Shown in pieces: positions 39,343 to 45,813 of a DNA stretch of 45,813 nt. Under the pieces are notes generated by a model. That model was not told the DNA's origin, did no database searches, and saw nothing but the letters and a program-made list of their open reading frames with translations. The stretch is from a virus, in the IMG/VR virus record IMGVR_UViG_3300022562_000550, positions 1 to 45,813 of that record; one strand, written 5' to 3'. The stretch's first letter is position 1, and each line of letters begins with the position of its first letter. Position numbers and translations under genes: made by a program.

Positions 39343-39876
39343 ATGTACAATCCGCAACATCTCAAAAGGTGGAATGGCGAGGATCCCGCGATCCGGTGCC
39401 GGTCAAACTACATGGGCGCAGACTGCAGCGAATACTTCCAAGGCCCCATGGTGACGCGTGACAGCGGCGTGCTAGAACGCTCAAACTTCGAGGTGATCAA
39501 AGCGGACATCGAGCGAATACCAGAGCCCAAGGGCTGGAAGCACGACGATGCGCCCGTGCAGGTGCTGCGCTTCGGGCACTGGGCTTGCGGATGGTTTGAG
39601 GTGCTCTGCGTGCACGAGGATGCCGAGCCCCAGCTCCGAGCCTTGGATGAATGGCACAAGGCACTGGAGGACTACCCTGTTGCAGACGACGAGGACTACA
39701 GCAACAGGGAATGGGAACAGGCATCCGAGCGCTGGGAACAGATGAGCCTGGGTGATCGGTACGATCTGATCGTGGGGCTCGCAGACTACGCTCGGCCTAG
39801 CATCTTCTGCATTCGCAGAGACTGCATGCCCGACGATCCCGCCGGGCACGTCTACGACTACCTACGCAGAGACTGA
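39343..39876 (+). CDS. Conserved-looking phage protein
   Basis: The protein has 177 aa from ATG 39343 (8 nt after GGAAGGAG; GTG 39334 would add three residues). WACGWFEVLCVHEDAEPQLR, then ALEDYPVADDEDYSNREWEQ, is a motif string I recall from many actinobacteriophage and other phage hypothetical proteins (W..GW.E......, then YPVLDE.DYS..E). No function is known to me. Confidence 0.65.
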   Translation: MYNPQHLKRWNGEDPAIRCRSNYMGADCSEYFQGPMVTRDSGVLERSNFEVIKADIERIPEPKGWKHDDAPVQVLRFGHWACGWFEVLCVHEDAEPQLRALDEWHKALEDYPVADDEDYSNREWEQASERWEQMSLGDRYDLIVGLADYARPSIFCIRRDCMPDDPAGHVYDYLRRD

Positions 39877-39890
39877 AGGAGGAACGCGTC

Positions 39891-40130
39891 ATGATGGCAT
39901 ACGATCTGAGCAGCATCGATAAGGCAGAAGTCCGCAGTCTGGTTGCAGATCTGCGAACCGTTGAAACCCCGCATCTCACAAAGCGGGAACGTGCACGCGC
40001 CGTGCGTGCGCATCTGCGCCATGCAATCCGGCGCATGCTGGATTGCGCACCGGAGGAGATGTGCAGCGATACGTGCGCCAAGTGTTACGCCTCGAATCAC
40101 ATGTACTGCGAGGACAAGCCATGCGACTAG
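39891..40130 (+). CDS. Small protein with C-terminal cysteine cluster
   Basis: The protein has 79 aa, and the ATG follows GAAGGAGGAACGCGTC (a second ATG follows at once). Helical basic N-terminal half (KRERARAVRAHLRHAIRRML), then six cysteines in the last 30 residues (CAPEEMCSDTCAKC, CEDKPC). Likely metal-binding. It overlaps the next gene by 10 nt. Confidence 0.6.
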   Translation: MMAYDLSSIDKAEVRSLVADLRTVETPHLTKRERARAVRAHLRHAIRRMLDCAPEEMCSDTCAKCYASNHMYCEDKPCD

Positions 40131-40363
40131 CACTCTACCATTTCCTCGTGGCCATGCCGGGCAAGCGCGGCAGGGCACGACGCTACTACGTGCGCATGCC
40201 TTCCGGCGTCTACGTGGGGTTCTTCTGGAACCGCAGGGAAGCCGAGAGGTTTGCGCGAACAGGCTACGCTCCAGCGGTGAGCGTACTAGGCTACGTGCCC
40301 AAGGCAAGGCGCGTAGGATGGCTCGAAGCCGAAGCATTCACTGCAGCATCAAAGGAGAAGTGA
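40121..40363 (+). CDS. Small basic hypothetical protein
   Basis: The protein has 80 aa from ATG 40121 with GAGGACAAGCC before it. It is Arg/Tyr-rich with beta strands (RARRYYVRMPSGVYVGFFW) and a helix NRREAERFARTGY. The end reads SKEK with the next ribosome site inside. Unknown family. Confidence 0.6.
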   Translation: MRLALYHFLVAMPGKRGRARRYYVRMPSGVYVGFFWNRREAERFARTGYAPAVSVLGYVPKARRVGWLEAEAFTAASKEK

Positions 40364-40364
40364 C

Positions 40365-41021
40365 ATGTCCCGCAAACTCATGAAGCAAACGGAATGGCGC
40401 ACTCTACCGAACGGAGATGAGGTACGCGCCGAGTACGGGTTCCATTACATCCGAGGCAACCGTCGTGCGTACTTCAGCATCACGGGAACGGTCAAGCACA
40501 AGCACGGCGGAGTCTCTGGAGGATGTGTGCACGAGACCATCGCCGAGGCATTCCCAGAGCTTGCACATCTCGTGCGCTGGCACCTCGTGGACGATGACGG
40601 CGTGCCCATGCACTACGTGACAAACGCGTGCTTCCTAGCAGGTGACAGGGACTGCTTCGGGTATCGCAAAGGCGAGCAGAGGCGGGACCGGAACGGCACG
40701 CCGCTCTGGCACTACGTGAAGCCCGACCGCTGCGCAGTCGTCGCATCCGAGGAGAGACCAGAGGACAGGGGCTCATGGGAGCCATGCCTCGGGGAAGGCA
40801 AAGAGCCCGAGCTGGACGCAGCACGCAGAGCCGCATGCTGGCCAGACGCAACCGACGACGACCTGACTGCGCCCGGACTGAGGGAACGTCTGCTGGCTCG
40901 GCTCCCGATGCTCAATCAGCAGATGAGAGACGACATGCACGCTGCAGGCGTGGAGTACTTCCCCGAGGAGTTCTACGCCGAGCAGTACGATACCCCGACC
41001 CCGGCAGAAGAGGAGAAGTGA
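40365..41021 (+). CDS. Hypothetical protein, 218 aa
   Basis: The ATG follows AAAGGAGAAGTGAC. The first half is beta-rich (EVRAEYGFHYIRGNRRAYFS, ITGTVKHKHGGVSGGCVHET); IAEAFPELAHLVRWHL is a helix. A charged middle is followed by GLRERLLARLPMLNQQMRDD near the end. No catalytic motif is recognised. It is translated in series with its neighbours through the repeated AGGAGAAGTGA junction. Confidence 0.6.
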   Translation: MSRKLMKQTEWRTLPNGDEVRAEYGFHYIRGNRRAYFSITGTVKHKHGGVSGGCVHETIAEAFPELAHLVRWHLVDDDGVPMHYVTNACFLAGDRDCFGYRKGEQRRDRNGTPLWHYVKPDRCAVVASEERPEDRGSWEPCLGEGKEPELDAARRAACWPDATDDDLTAPGLRERLLARLPMLNQQMRDDMHAAGVEYFPEEFYAEQYDTPTPAEEEK

Positions 41022-41022
41022 A

Positions 41023-41205
41023 ATGCTGTACCTGGTGACACGCTACCGCAAAGTCTACGAGCGTGCGCTCGTGGAGGCAGACGACGATGTGTCAGCCTTC
41101 GAGAAGGCAGACGACGACGACTCCCTGCAATGGGAGTTCTACGACGGTGAGACTGAAACCATCAACGCAGAAGAGTACAAGCAAGGGCTACCAAAGGAGA
41201 AGTGA
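41023..41205 (+). CDS. Small acidic protein
   Basis: The protein has 60 aa, and the ATG follows AGAGGAGAAGTGAA, one base after the previous stop. It begins with beta sequence (MLYLVTRYRKVYERALVEA) and continues very acidic (DDDVSAFEKADDDDSLQW). It may be a DNA-mimic-like or antitoxin-like small protein, but that is only a composition-based thought. Confidence 0.6.
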   Translation: MLYLVTRYRKVYERALVEADDDVSAFEKADDDDSLQWEFYDGETETINAEEYKQGLPKEK

Positions 41206-41206
41206 C

Positions 41207-41560
41207 ATGCGTAGGCCAGACGTTTCCAAGCGCGAGCTGCAGGAGTGGCAAGGGTGGATGCTGACAATCCAAAGCCGCATCATGGCAGCACACATGGCGG
41301 ATGAGTTCGAGGATCTGCCGGAGCCAGCACGCAGCATGGCAGAGACAGCAGAGAGACTCGAATCCCTGCTGGTTGACTTCGCACGCGTCGTGCATCCGCC
41401 CAAAGCACGGGAGTGCCCCGCATGCTTCATGGGCAACACGAGGGAACGCAAGCACGAGATCAGGGATCAGACTGCAATCATGATCCGCTTCATGGTCTGC
41501 CTCGATTGCGGGAAGGAGTTCACGCAGACGTTCGAGTTCACCGATGAAATCCCGTTCTAA
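41207..41560 (+). CDS. Helical protein with C-terminal zinc ribbon
   Basis: The protein has 117 aa from ATG 41207 after AAAGGAGAAGTGAC. The N-terminal ~60 residues are helical (KRELQEWQGWMLTIQSRIMA). The ribbon is CPAC (near 66) paired with CLDC (~32 residues later), followed by KEFTQTFEF. Alanine codons are mostly GCA, unlike the virion genes. Unknown role, likely nucleic-acid or protein binding. Confidence 0.65.
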   Translation: MRRPDVSKRELQEWQGWMLTIQSRIMAAHMADEFEDLPEPARSMAETAERLESLLVDFARVVHPPKARECPACFMGNTRERKHEIRDQTAIMIRFMVCLDCGKEFTQTFEFTDEIPF

Positions 41561-41566
41561 CCATCC

Positions 41567-41582
41567 ATTGCACCGGAAGGAG
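41567..41582 (+). repeat. 16-bp repeat carrying a ribosome site
   Basis: ATTGCACCGGAAGGAG here is identical to 38627-38642. Both copies provide the ribosome site of the next gene (Gp88-like here, 31-aa peptide there). The exact match beyond the AGGAG core suggests duplication or a shared control element. Confidence 0.55.
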
Positions 41583-41587
41583 AGGAC

Positions 41588-42223
41588 ATGTTCCAAAGCA
41601 TGCACGAGGCGCTCGAATACGTCGGGCGCCTCTCGGAGCCGAGCAAGATGCCCGGGTTCGCATTCGGCACGCCCGCGTGGGAATGCAAGCTCGGCGTCAT
41701 CCTGCATGGCATCAAAGGCACGGTGTGCAGCGGCTGCTACGCACTGAAGGGGAGATACCCCATGCCCACACACAAGGCGGCGCAGTACAGGCGCTTCCAT
41801 GCAATGCGCAAGCCACACTTCGAGGATGCCATGGTCTACATCCTGACTCGAAGTAGAAGCAAGCGCAGACTGTGGATGAGGTGGTTCGACTCGGGCTCCA
41901 CGCAAGGCAAGCATGATGTCGCGCTCATCATGCGCATTGCCAAGCGTAGCCCAGAGACAAAGCACTGGGTTCCGATCAGGGACTACGACCACCTGCTGGA
42001 CTACGTGAAGGAGGGAGGTGAGATACCACGCAACGTGGTGGTGCGCATGTCCGCTCACAAGCTGCAAGGCAAGGCGCCGGACTTCCGCATCCCGCGTGTC
42101 AAGCAATCCACCGTGGATGGCCCCGGGTTCCCGTGCCCGTCCATGGATCAGGGGCACGAGTGCGGCGAGTGCCGCGCCTGCTGGGACGCACGCGTCAAGT
42201 GCGTCTCGTATCGCAAGCACTAG
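41588..42223 (+). CDS. Gp88-like phage protein
   Basis: The protein has 211 aa from ATG 41588 after GGAAGGAGAGGAC. Pattern: KMPGFAFGTPAWECKLG, then GTVCSGCYALKGRYP, then LWMRWFDSGSTQGKHDVALI, then HWVPIRDYDHLLDYVKE, then VVVRMSAHKL, then late cysteines CGECRAC. This order (cysteine site, F/W-R-hydrophobic S/D-SG, H-D, hWh..R-.., V.R.S) is that of the Gp88 family of phage proteins as I recall it. The conserved Cys set suggests a metal or iron-sulfur site. Biochemical role unknown. Last gene of the unit before a new promoter-like element. Confidence 0.6.
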   Translation: MFQSMHEALEYVGRLSEPSKMPGFAFGTPAWECKLGVILHGIKGTVCSGCYALKGRYPMPTHKAAQYRRFHAMRKPHFEDAMVYILTRSRSKRRLWMRWFDSGSTQGKHDVALIMRIAKRSPETKHWVPIRDYDHLLDYVKEGGEIPRNVVVRMSAHKLQGKAPDFRIPRVKQSTVDGPGFPCPSMDQGHECGECRACWDARVKCVSYRKH

Positions 42224-42236
42224 GGGATTGATCCCC
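42223..42236. promoter_or_regulatory. Palindrome GGGGAT-TG-ATCCCC
   Basis: A perfect 6-bp inverted repeat with a 2-bp centre begins at the last base of the Gp88-like stop codon and lies ~15 bp before the GTAGTATAC element. The loop is too small for a good RNA hairpin, so a protein-binding operator is more likely. Confidence 0.4.
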
Positions 42237-42250
42237 AGTGCCAGACTGTG

Positions 42251-42260
42251 GTAGTATACG
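42251..42260 (+). promoter_or_regulatory. Promoter-like GTAGTATAC element
   Basis: GTAGTATAC (42251-42259) repeats the -10 element of the 38252 promoter, here with TATACG as -10. No good -35 is found at 17 bp; TTGATC at 42228 is 21 bp away. It may be a weak or activator-dependent start for the genes from 42299 on. Confidence 0.45.
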
Positions 42261-42298
42261 TTTTGCCATGAACCTTGCACTCGAAAAAGGAGACGATC

Positions 42299-42541
42299 AT
42301 GTCAGCGAAGTATGATGCCATGCTCATCAACTGTGTCATGTGGTACCTGGTCAACCACAAGTACCGCATCGTGAAGGAACTGTTCGACGACGCAGCGGAG
42401 TACTACAGGCAGGAGTGGATGGACCGTGACCCGGCGCAGTTCTGGCTGCACCTGGACAGCGCAAACCAAGTGCGCCTGCTGAAGATGGTCAAGACGCACT
42501 ACACGGCGCAGCTCGCAACCGTGCAGAAGGAGGCTGAGTGA
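42299..42541 (+). CDS. Small helical protein
   Basis: The protein has 80 aa from ATG 42299 after AAAAAGGAGACGATC. Helical with many aromatic residues (MLINCVMWYLVNHKYRIVKE, YYRQEWMDRDPAQFWLHLDS). First gene of the unit leading to the helicase. Unknown. Confidence 0.6.
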   Translation: MSAKYDAMLINCVMWYLVNHKYRIVKELFDDAAEYYRQEWMDRDPAQFWLHLDSANQVRLLKMVKTHYTAQLATVQKEAE

Positions 42542-42542
42542 G

Positions 42543-42815
42543 ATGAGCGAACTGGCACCCATCGATGAGCCCATCGAGCGCCAGCACATGCTGGACGAGG
42601 AACGCCGCTGCCCTCGATGCGGAGGCGAAGGCTGCGAGGAGTGTGACCGGGAGGACGAGGAGATCTGCAGCGAGTGCGGCGAGCAACCAGGGGTCGTGCG
42701 CATCGGCTGGCCTTGGGTCAAGCACGAGCGCTGGCTCTGCGCGCTGTGCGAAGAGAAGCAGCAGTCCAAAGGCGACGACGGGCCAGACCCGTGCGAAGGA
42801 TACAACGAACAGTAG
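42543..42815 (+). CDS. Multi-zinc-finger small protein
   Basis: The protein has 90 aa, ATG one base after the previous stop, with AAGGAGGCTGAGTGAG before it. It has CPRCGGEGCEECD, then CSECGE, then CALCEE: nine cysteines in about 50 residues, enough for two zinc sites. Acidic overall. No family is recognised; it may bind a host enzyme such as RNA polymerase, a guess from composition. Confidence 0.6.
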   Translation: MSELAPIDEPIERQHMLDEERRCPRCGGEGCEECDREDEEICSECGEQPGVVRIGWPWVKHERWLCALCEEKQQSKGDDGPDPCEGYNEQ

Positions 42816-42831
42816 CACCGAAGGAGGAGTC

Positions 42832-43248
42832 ATGAGAGAGATCAAGGCAACACCACTCTTCGACATCGGGGAGAAGGTGTACACAGTCGAGCGCTTCAAA
42901 GACACCATGCTGGTAGTCGAGAAGTGCAAGACCTGCAACGGCAGCGCCATGGGGATCTGGAAGCGCGACGACGGTGCCACCGTGCGCGCAAGCTGCCCGG
43001 CGTGCCGAGGCGATGGCAAGCGTCAACGACGCATCGATGTGTGGAGGTGGCGCCGTGGCATGGTGTTCGTTGTGCAACGCATCGAGGTGCACTGCCACGC
43101 CAGCGGCAAGCAGACCATCCACTACCACGGCGAGAGAAAGACCTATCACGCCGAGGAAAAGGACACATGCGCCTCGGTGGTCGAGGCAACCGATCAGGTC
43201 ACGTCACGCAATGATCGTCTTGCAGCAAAGGAGAAGGTGAGATCATGA
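42832..43248 (+). CDS. Protein with DnaJ-type CxxCxG zinc motifs
   Basis: The protein has 138 aa from ATG 42832 after GAAGGAGGAGTC. FDIGEKVYTVERF (~10-22) is a small beta start. CKTCNGS and CPACRGDG are the paired CxxCxG repeats of DnaJ-type zinc domains. A beta region and a charged tail follow. Phage proteins with 'F.iGD.VY' plus one DnaJ-type pair are common; their role is not known. Confidence 0.65.
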   Translation: MREIKATPLFDIGEKVYTVERFKDTMLVVEKCKTCNGSAMGIWKRDDGATVRASCPACRGDGKRQRRIDVWRWRRGMVFVVQRIEVHCHASGKQTIHYHGERKTYHAEEKDTCASVVEATDQVTSRNDRLAAKEKVRS

Positions 43249-43448
43249 AACGATTCCACGCCATCATCACGACTGATGCCAAGCCACCCTACCCGGTGGA
43301 CCTCGGCATCATCACTGGCAGCGGGTGGCACGTAGCAGCCAACCGGGCTGTCATGCGGTTCATGTACACCAAGGGTAAAGGCAAGCAGCACACAGAGTTG
43401 CGCCTCACCCTCCGCCGCATGAGCGACGAGCCGAAGGACAAAGACTGA
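43245..43448 (+). CDS. Small basic protein before the helicase
   Basis: The protein has 67 aa, and the ATG overlaps the upstream TGA (ATGA) after AAGGAGAAGGTGAGATC. Beta-rich first half (RFHAIITTDAKPPYPVDLGI), basic second half (KGKGKQHTELRLTLRRM). Unknown family. Confidence 0.6.
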   Translation: MKRFHAIITTDAKPPYPVDLGIITGSGWHVAANRAVMRFMYTKGKGKQHTELRLTLRRMSDEPKDKD

Positions 43449-43461
43449 CTTTTTGCAGGGG

Positions 43462-43487
43462 GCGGGCTTCCAAACCAGGGGGCCCGC
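43462..43487 (+). promoter_or_regulatory. Hairpin upstream of the helicase gene
   Basis: GCGGGC (43462-43467) pairs with GCCCGC (43482-43487) around a 14-nt loop, 24 nt before the helicase start. It may protect or tune the helicase mRNA. Confidence 0.35.
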
Positions 43488-43511
43488 ACCCCATACCAGA
43501 AGGAGAAGGAA

Positions 43512-45527
43512 ATGTCAGACCTGACCATCAGCATCGACCTCGATGCCATCGACTGGTCCGAGCCCAAGCGGGTGCAGACCAGGTTCGGAGAGCGTGTGCT
43601 CCGCACTGCCCCACTACCAGCAGACTGGTGGGAAGTGTGGCGCGTGCACAAGGAGAAGCTGAAGGCAGCAGGCTACTCGTGCTCGAAGGATCCCGAGACC
43701 GGGGAGTGGAGGATCGCCCACTGGGGCGCCATCCCCAAGGAAGAGGAAGAGGAGCGCAAGCAGAGTGTCGAGGACTCGATGGCTGCAGGCTCCGACTTCT
43801 ACGTCCCGGCCCCCGAGGGCTGCGAGTACCTGCCGTACCAGCTCGCCGCTGCCAAGTACGCGGTGCGCCGAAGCGGCACGCTGTTCGGCGACGAGATGGG
43901 ACTCGGCAAGACCATCGAGGCCATCTGCGTCATGAACCACATGCTCTCGAAGGGAGAGTTCGAGTCGGCGCTCATCGTCTGCCCGGCATCGCTGCGAATC
44001 AACTGGATGCGTGAGCTGCGCAAGTGGCTCGTGAAGGAGTTCAGGATCAGCGTCATCGGCATCGACGACTGGCCCGCCAAGCCAGAGATCGTGGTCATCA
44101 ACTACGACCGCCTGCACCGCTTCCACGAGGAGCTGCGCAAGCGCGTCTGGTCCGTGCTGGTCATCGACGAGGCGCACTACTGCAAGAACCCGAAGGCCAG
44201 GCGCACGCAGCAGATCGTCGGGCGCCGGGCATGGAAGGATCAGCCAGCAGTCGCACCGATCCCGGCTCACGTCAGGCTCATGATGACGGGAACACCCATC
44301 GTGAACAGACCGAAGGAGCTGTGGCCACTGGTCCACTACCTCGACCCCGAGTACTGGAACCACGGCGGCCACTACATGCGACGCTACTGCGGCGGAGGAT
44401 GGGGACCATACGGCTACCAGGCCGAGGGCGCACGCAACCTCGATGAGCTGCATCGCAGACTGCGTGAGTCCGTGCTCGTGCGACGGCTGAAGGCAGACGT
44501 GCTGACCGAGCTGCCACCGAAGCGCAGGCAGATCATCGTGCTGAACGCCAACGGCGCATCCAAGGTGGTGCGCATGGAACGTGAGATCTACGAGCGGCAC
44601 GAGCGTGACATGGCCGAGGCCACGCTGGCCCGTGAGACTGCCGAGACCGAGGAGGACTACCAGCGGGCAGCCAAGCGCTTGCAGCATCTGCGCAAGGTGA
44701 TGTTCGAGGAGATCTCACTGGTCCGGCACGAGGTGGGACTGGCCAAGGTGCCACACGTCATCGAGCACCTGCAGAACACAGACGGCAAGGTCGTGGTGTT
44801 CGCCCACCACAAGGACGTGCTGCAGAAGATCGCCGAAGAGGTGGGAGAGGGCAACTACGCCATGGTCACCGGGGACATCGAGATCCGGCAGCGCCAGGCA
44901 CAGGTCGACCTCTTCCAGCAGGACCCGAGCGTCCGCTTCTTCTTCGGCACCATCGGAGCTGCTGGCGTGGGGCTCACCCTCACTGCTGCGAGCCACGTCG
45001 TCTTCGCCGAGCTGGACTGGGTGCCAGGCAACGTGACGCAAGCCGAGGACAGATGCCACCGCATCGGCCAGCTTGAGAACGTGCTCGTGCAGCACCTCGT
45101 CTTCGACCAGAGCCTCGATGCACGCATGGTCGAGATCATCGTCGAGAAGCAGAAGATCATCGAGCAGGCCCTCGACAAGGGATCACTCGAAACCACCAGA
45201 CCAGAAGAGATGGACGGCAGCGTCCTGACTGCAGACGTGGAGTCGGAGTTCAAGGAGAAGGGAGAGGTCATCACTCGGGAGCAGATCAACCTCGTGCATG
45301 CCGGGCTGCAGTTCATGGCGCAGCTCGACCCAGACCATGCACGAGCCGTGAACGGTGTCGGCTTCAACAAGTTCGATGGCTACATGGGTCACGAGCTTGC
45401 AAGTCGCCCGGCACTGTCAGTGAAGCAAGCGTTGTACGGACGCAAGCTGCTGAAGAAGTACTGGCGGCAGATCGGATGGGATGATCTCGTCGCCATGGGT
45501 TGCAAGCCACCGAAGGAGGAGAAGTGA
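43512..45527 (+). CDS. SNF2-family DEAD/H helicase
   Basis: The protein has 671 aa, and the ATG follows AGAAGGAGAAGGAA. Both RecA-like lobes are intact: EYLPYQLAAAKYAV (Q-like motif, ~104), Walker A GDEMGLGKT (~126-134), DEAH box VIDEAHYCKN (~217), TGTP (259-262), lobe-2 strand GKVVVFAHHKDVL (~425), and motif VI QAEDRCHRIGQ (~510-520), the SNF2 hallmark. The N-terminal ~100 residues and a C-terminal helical tail are extra. The build is closest to short SMARCAL1/ZRANB3-like enzymes seen in phages. Such proteins translocate on dsDNA and can anneal strands or reverse forks. In this genome it is the only recognisable replication or recombination motor. Confidence 0.9.
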   Translation: MSDLTISIDLDAIDWSEPKRVQTRFGERVLRTAPLPADWWEVWRVHKEKLKAAGYSCSKDPETGEWRIAHWGAIPKEEEEERKQSVEDSMAAGSDFYVPAPEGCEYLPYQLAAAKYAVRRSGTLFGDEMGLGKTIEAICVMNHMLSKGEFESALIVCPASLRINWMRELRKWLVKEFRISVIGIDDWPAKPEIVVINYDRLHRFHEELRKRVWSVLVIDEAHYCKNPKARRTQQIVGRRAWKDQPAVAPIPAHVRLMMTGTPIVNRPKELWPLVHYLDPEYWNHGGHYMRRYCGGGWGPYGYQAEGARNLDELHRRLRESVLVRRLKADVLTELPPKRRQIIVLNANGASKVVRMEREIYERHERDMAEATLARETAETEEDYQRAAKRLQHLRKVMFEEISLVRHEVGLAKVPHVIEHLQNTDGKVVVFAHHKDVLQKIAEEVGEGNYAMVTGDIEIRQRQAQVDLFQQDPSVRFFFGTIGAAGVGLTLTAASHVVFAELDWVPGNVTQAEDRCHRIGQLENVLVQHLVFDQSLDARMVEIIVEKQKIIEQALDKGSLETTRPEEMDGSVLTADVESEFKEKGEVITREQINLVHAGLQFMAQLDPDHARAVNGVGFNKFDGYMGHELASRPALSVKQALYGRKLLKKYWRQIGWDDLVAMGCKPPKEEK

Positions 45528-45724
45528 GCAAGCGCACCATCCATCGAGCCACCTACCGGGGCAGGCCAGTCATCCTGGTGCTCCGGTCTGGAGAGAGGAT
45601 CCGGGCACGGTTCATCGAGCGCCGGAACGACCGTGTAATCCTAAGCAACGGAAGGCGTTACAAGATCAAGGACATCCTGAAGATGATCTGTAACATCGAC
45701 CGCTTGCATCCGGCATCACGGTAG
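45524..45724 (+). CDS. Small SH3-like basic protein after the helicase
   Basis: The protein has 66 aa from GTG 45524, overlapping the helicase TGA (GTGA) with AAGGAGGAGAA before it. Strands such as RPVILVLRSGERIRARFIER and VILSNGRRYKIKDILKM suggest a small SH3- or Sm-like barrel, as in short phage proteins of the type 'G....ARF..R....V.L..G.R.R..DI'. Its last 55 bases lie in the terminal repeat. Likely a nucleic-acid-binding partner of the helicase. Confidence 0.65.
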   Translation: MSKRTIHRATYRGRPVILVLRSGERIRARFIERRNDRVILSNGRRYKIKDILKMICNIDRLHPASR

Positions 45725-45813
45725 TCTACACTTTGAGTGTTGGGTTGGGTCTCTGGTGTGTGAGGGCATTCGACCGCCTGCCGTGCCAGAGACCCGCCCG
45801 ATGAGCACCGAAA
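45670..45813. repeat. Right copy of 144-bp terminal direct repeat
   Basis: Exact copy of bases 1-144, offset 45669. Removing one copy gives a circle of 45,669 bp in which the helicase operon at the right end reads straight into the recombination genes at the left end. Confidence 0.97.
45704..45732 (+). promoter_or_regulatory. Right-end copy of the promoter at 35-63
   Basis: Same TTGCAT-17-TACACT sequence, duplicated because of the terminal overlap. In the circle it is one site between the helicase unit and the recombination genes. Confidence 0.45.

Noticed and set aside
1-45813. tRNA genes, CRISPR arrays, insertion sequences, integrase and attachment sites
   Set aside because: I looked for T-arm-like sequence, regularly spaced repeats, transposase or recombinase motifs and found none that hold up by eye.

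Overview
The window is a complete tailed-phage genome. Its first 144 bases are repeated exactly as its last 144 (1-144 = 45670-45813), so it closes into a circle of about 45,669 bp, or carries a direct terminal repeat of that size. The late block encodes a HK97-type capsid protein, scaffold and portal, two adaptor-like proteins, a nozzle-like protein, beta-helix and fibre proteins, and a very large internal virion protein. I see no tape measure, tail tube or sheath, so a podovirus-like virion is the best reading. Lipoprotein signals, a Tat-like signal and ejection-type virion proteins suggest a Gram-negative host, which is an inference. I see no integrase, DNA or RNA polymerase, primase or tRNA, so a lytic phage that borrows the host replication machinery is likely.

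Layout. (1) 157-4250, plus strand: a zinc-ribbon recombination-type protein and a Gp157-like protein, then an exported protein, a cohesin-like lipoprotein, a small zinc-finger protein and a membrane protein, separated by strong hairpins. (2) 37294 down to 4212, minus strand: one nearly unbroken operon of about 33 kb. It runs from small early-type genes (MazG-like, winged helix, Tat-signal protein) through a gene with a probable frameshift, an HTH protein, an M15 peptidase, a terminase split into ATPase and nuclease ORFs with a holin-like gene between them, portal, scaffold, capsid, three related decoration-like proteins, adaptors, fibres, nozzle and internal proteins. Most junctions are start/stop overlaps (TGATG, ATGA, GTGA, TTGA), which points to translational coupling. 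(3) 37457-45724, plus strand: a basic 57-aa protein, a ~700-bp gene-free stretch with palindromes and a good sigma70-type promoter, a run of small mostly cysteine-rich proteins, a Gp88-like protein and a SNF2-family helicase. This block continues through the circle junction into region 1.

The rightward units share a near-palindromic element, GTAGT(A/C)TAC, at their -10 positions. The most unusual points are the terminase large subunit divided by a membrane-protein gene, a dnaX-like frameshift signal at about 34.48 kb, a cohesin-like lipoprotein, and the large number of small CxxC proteins.
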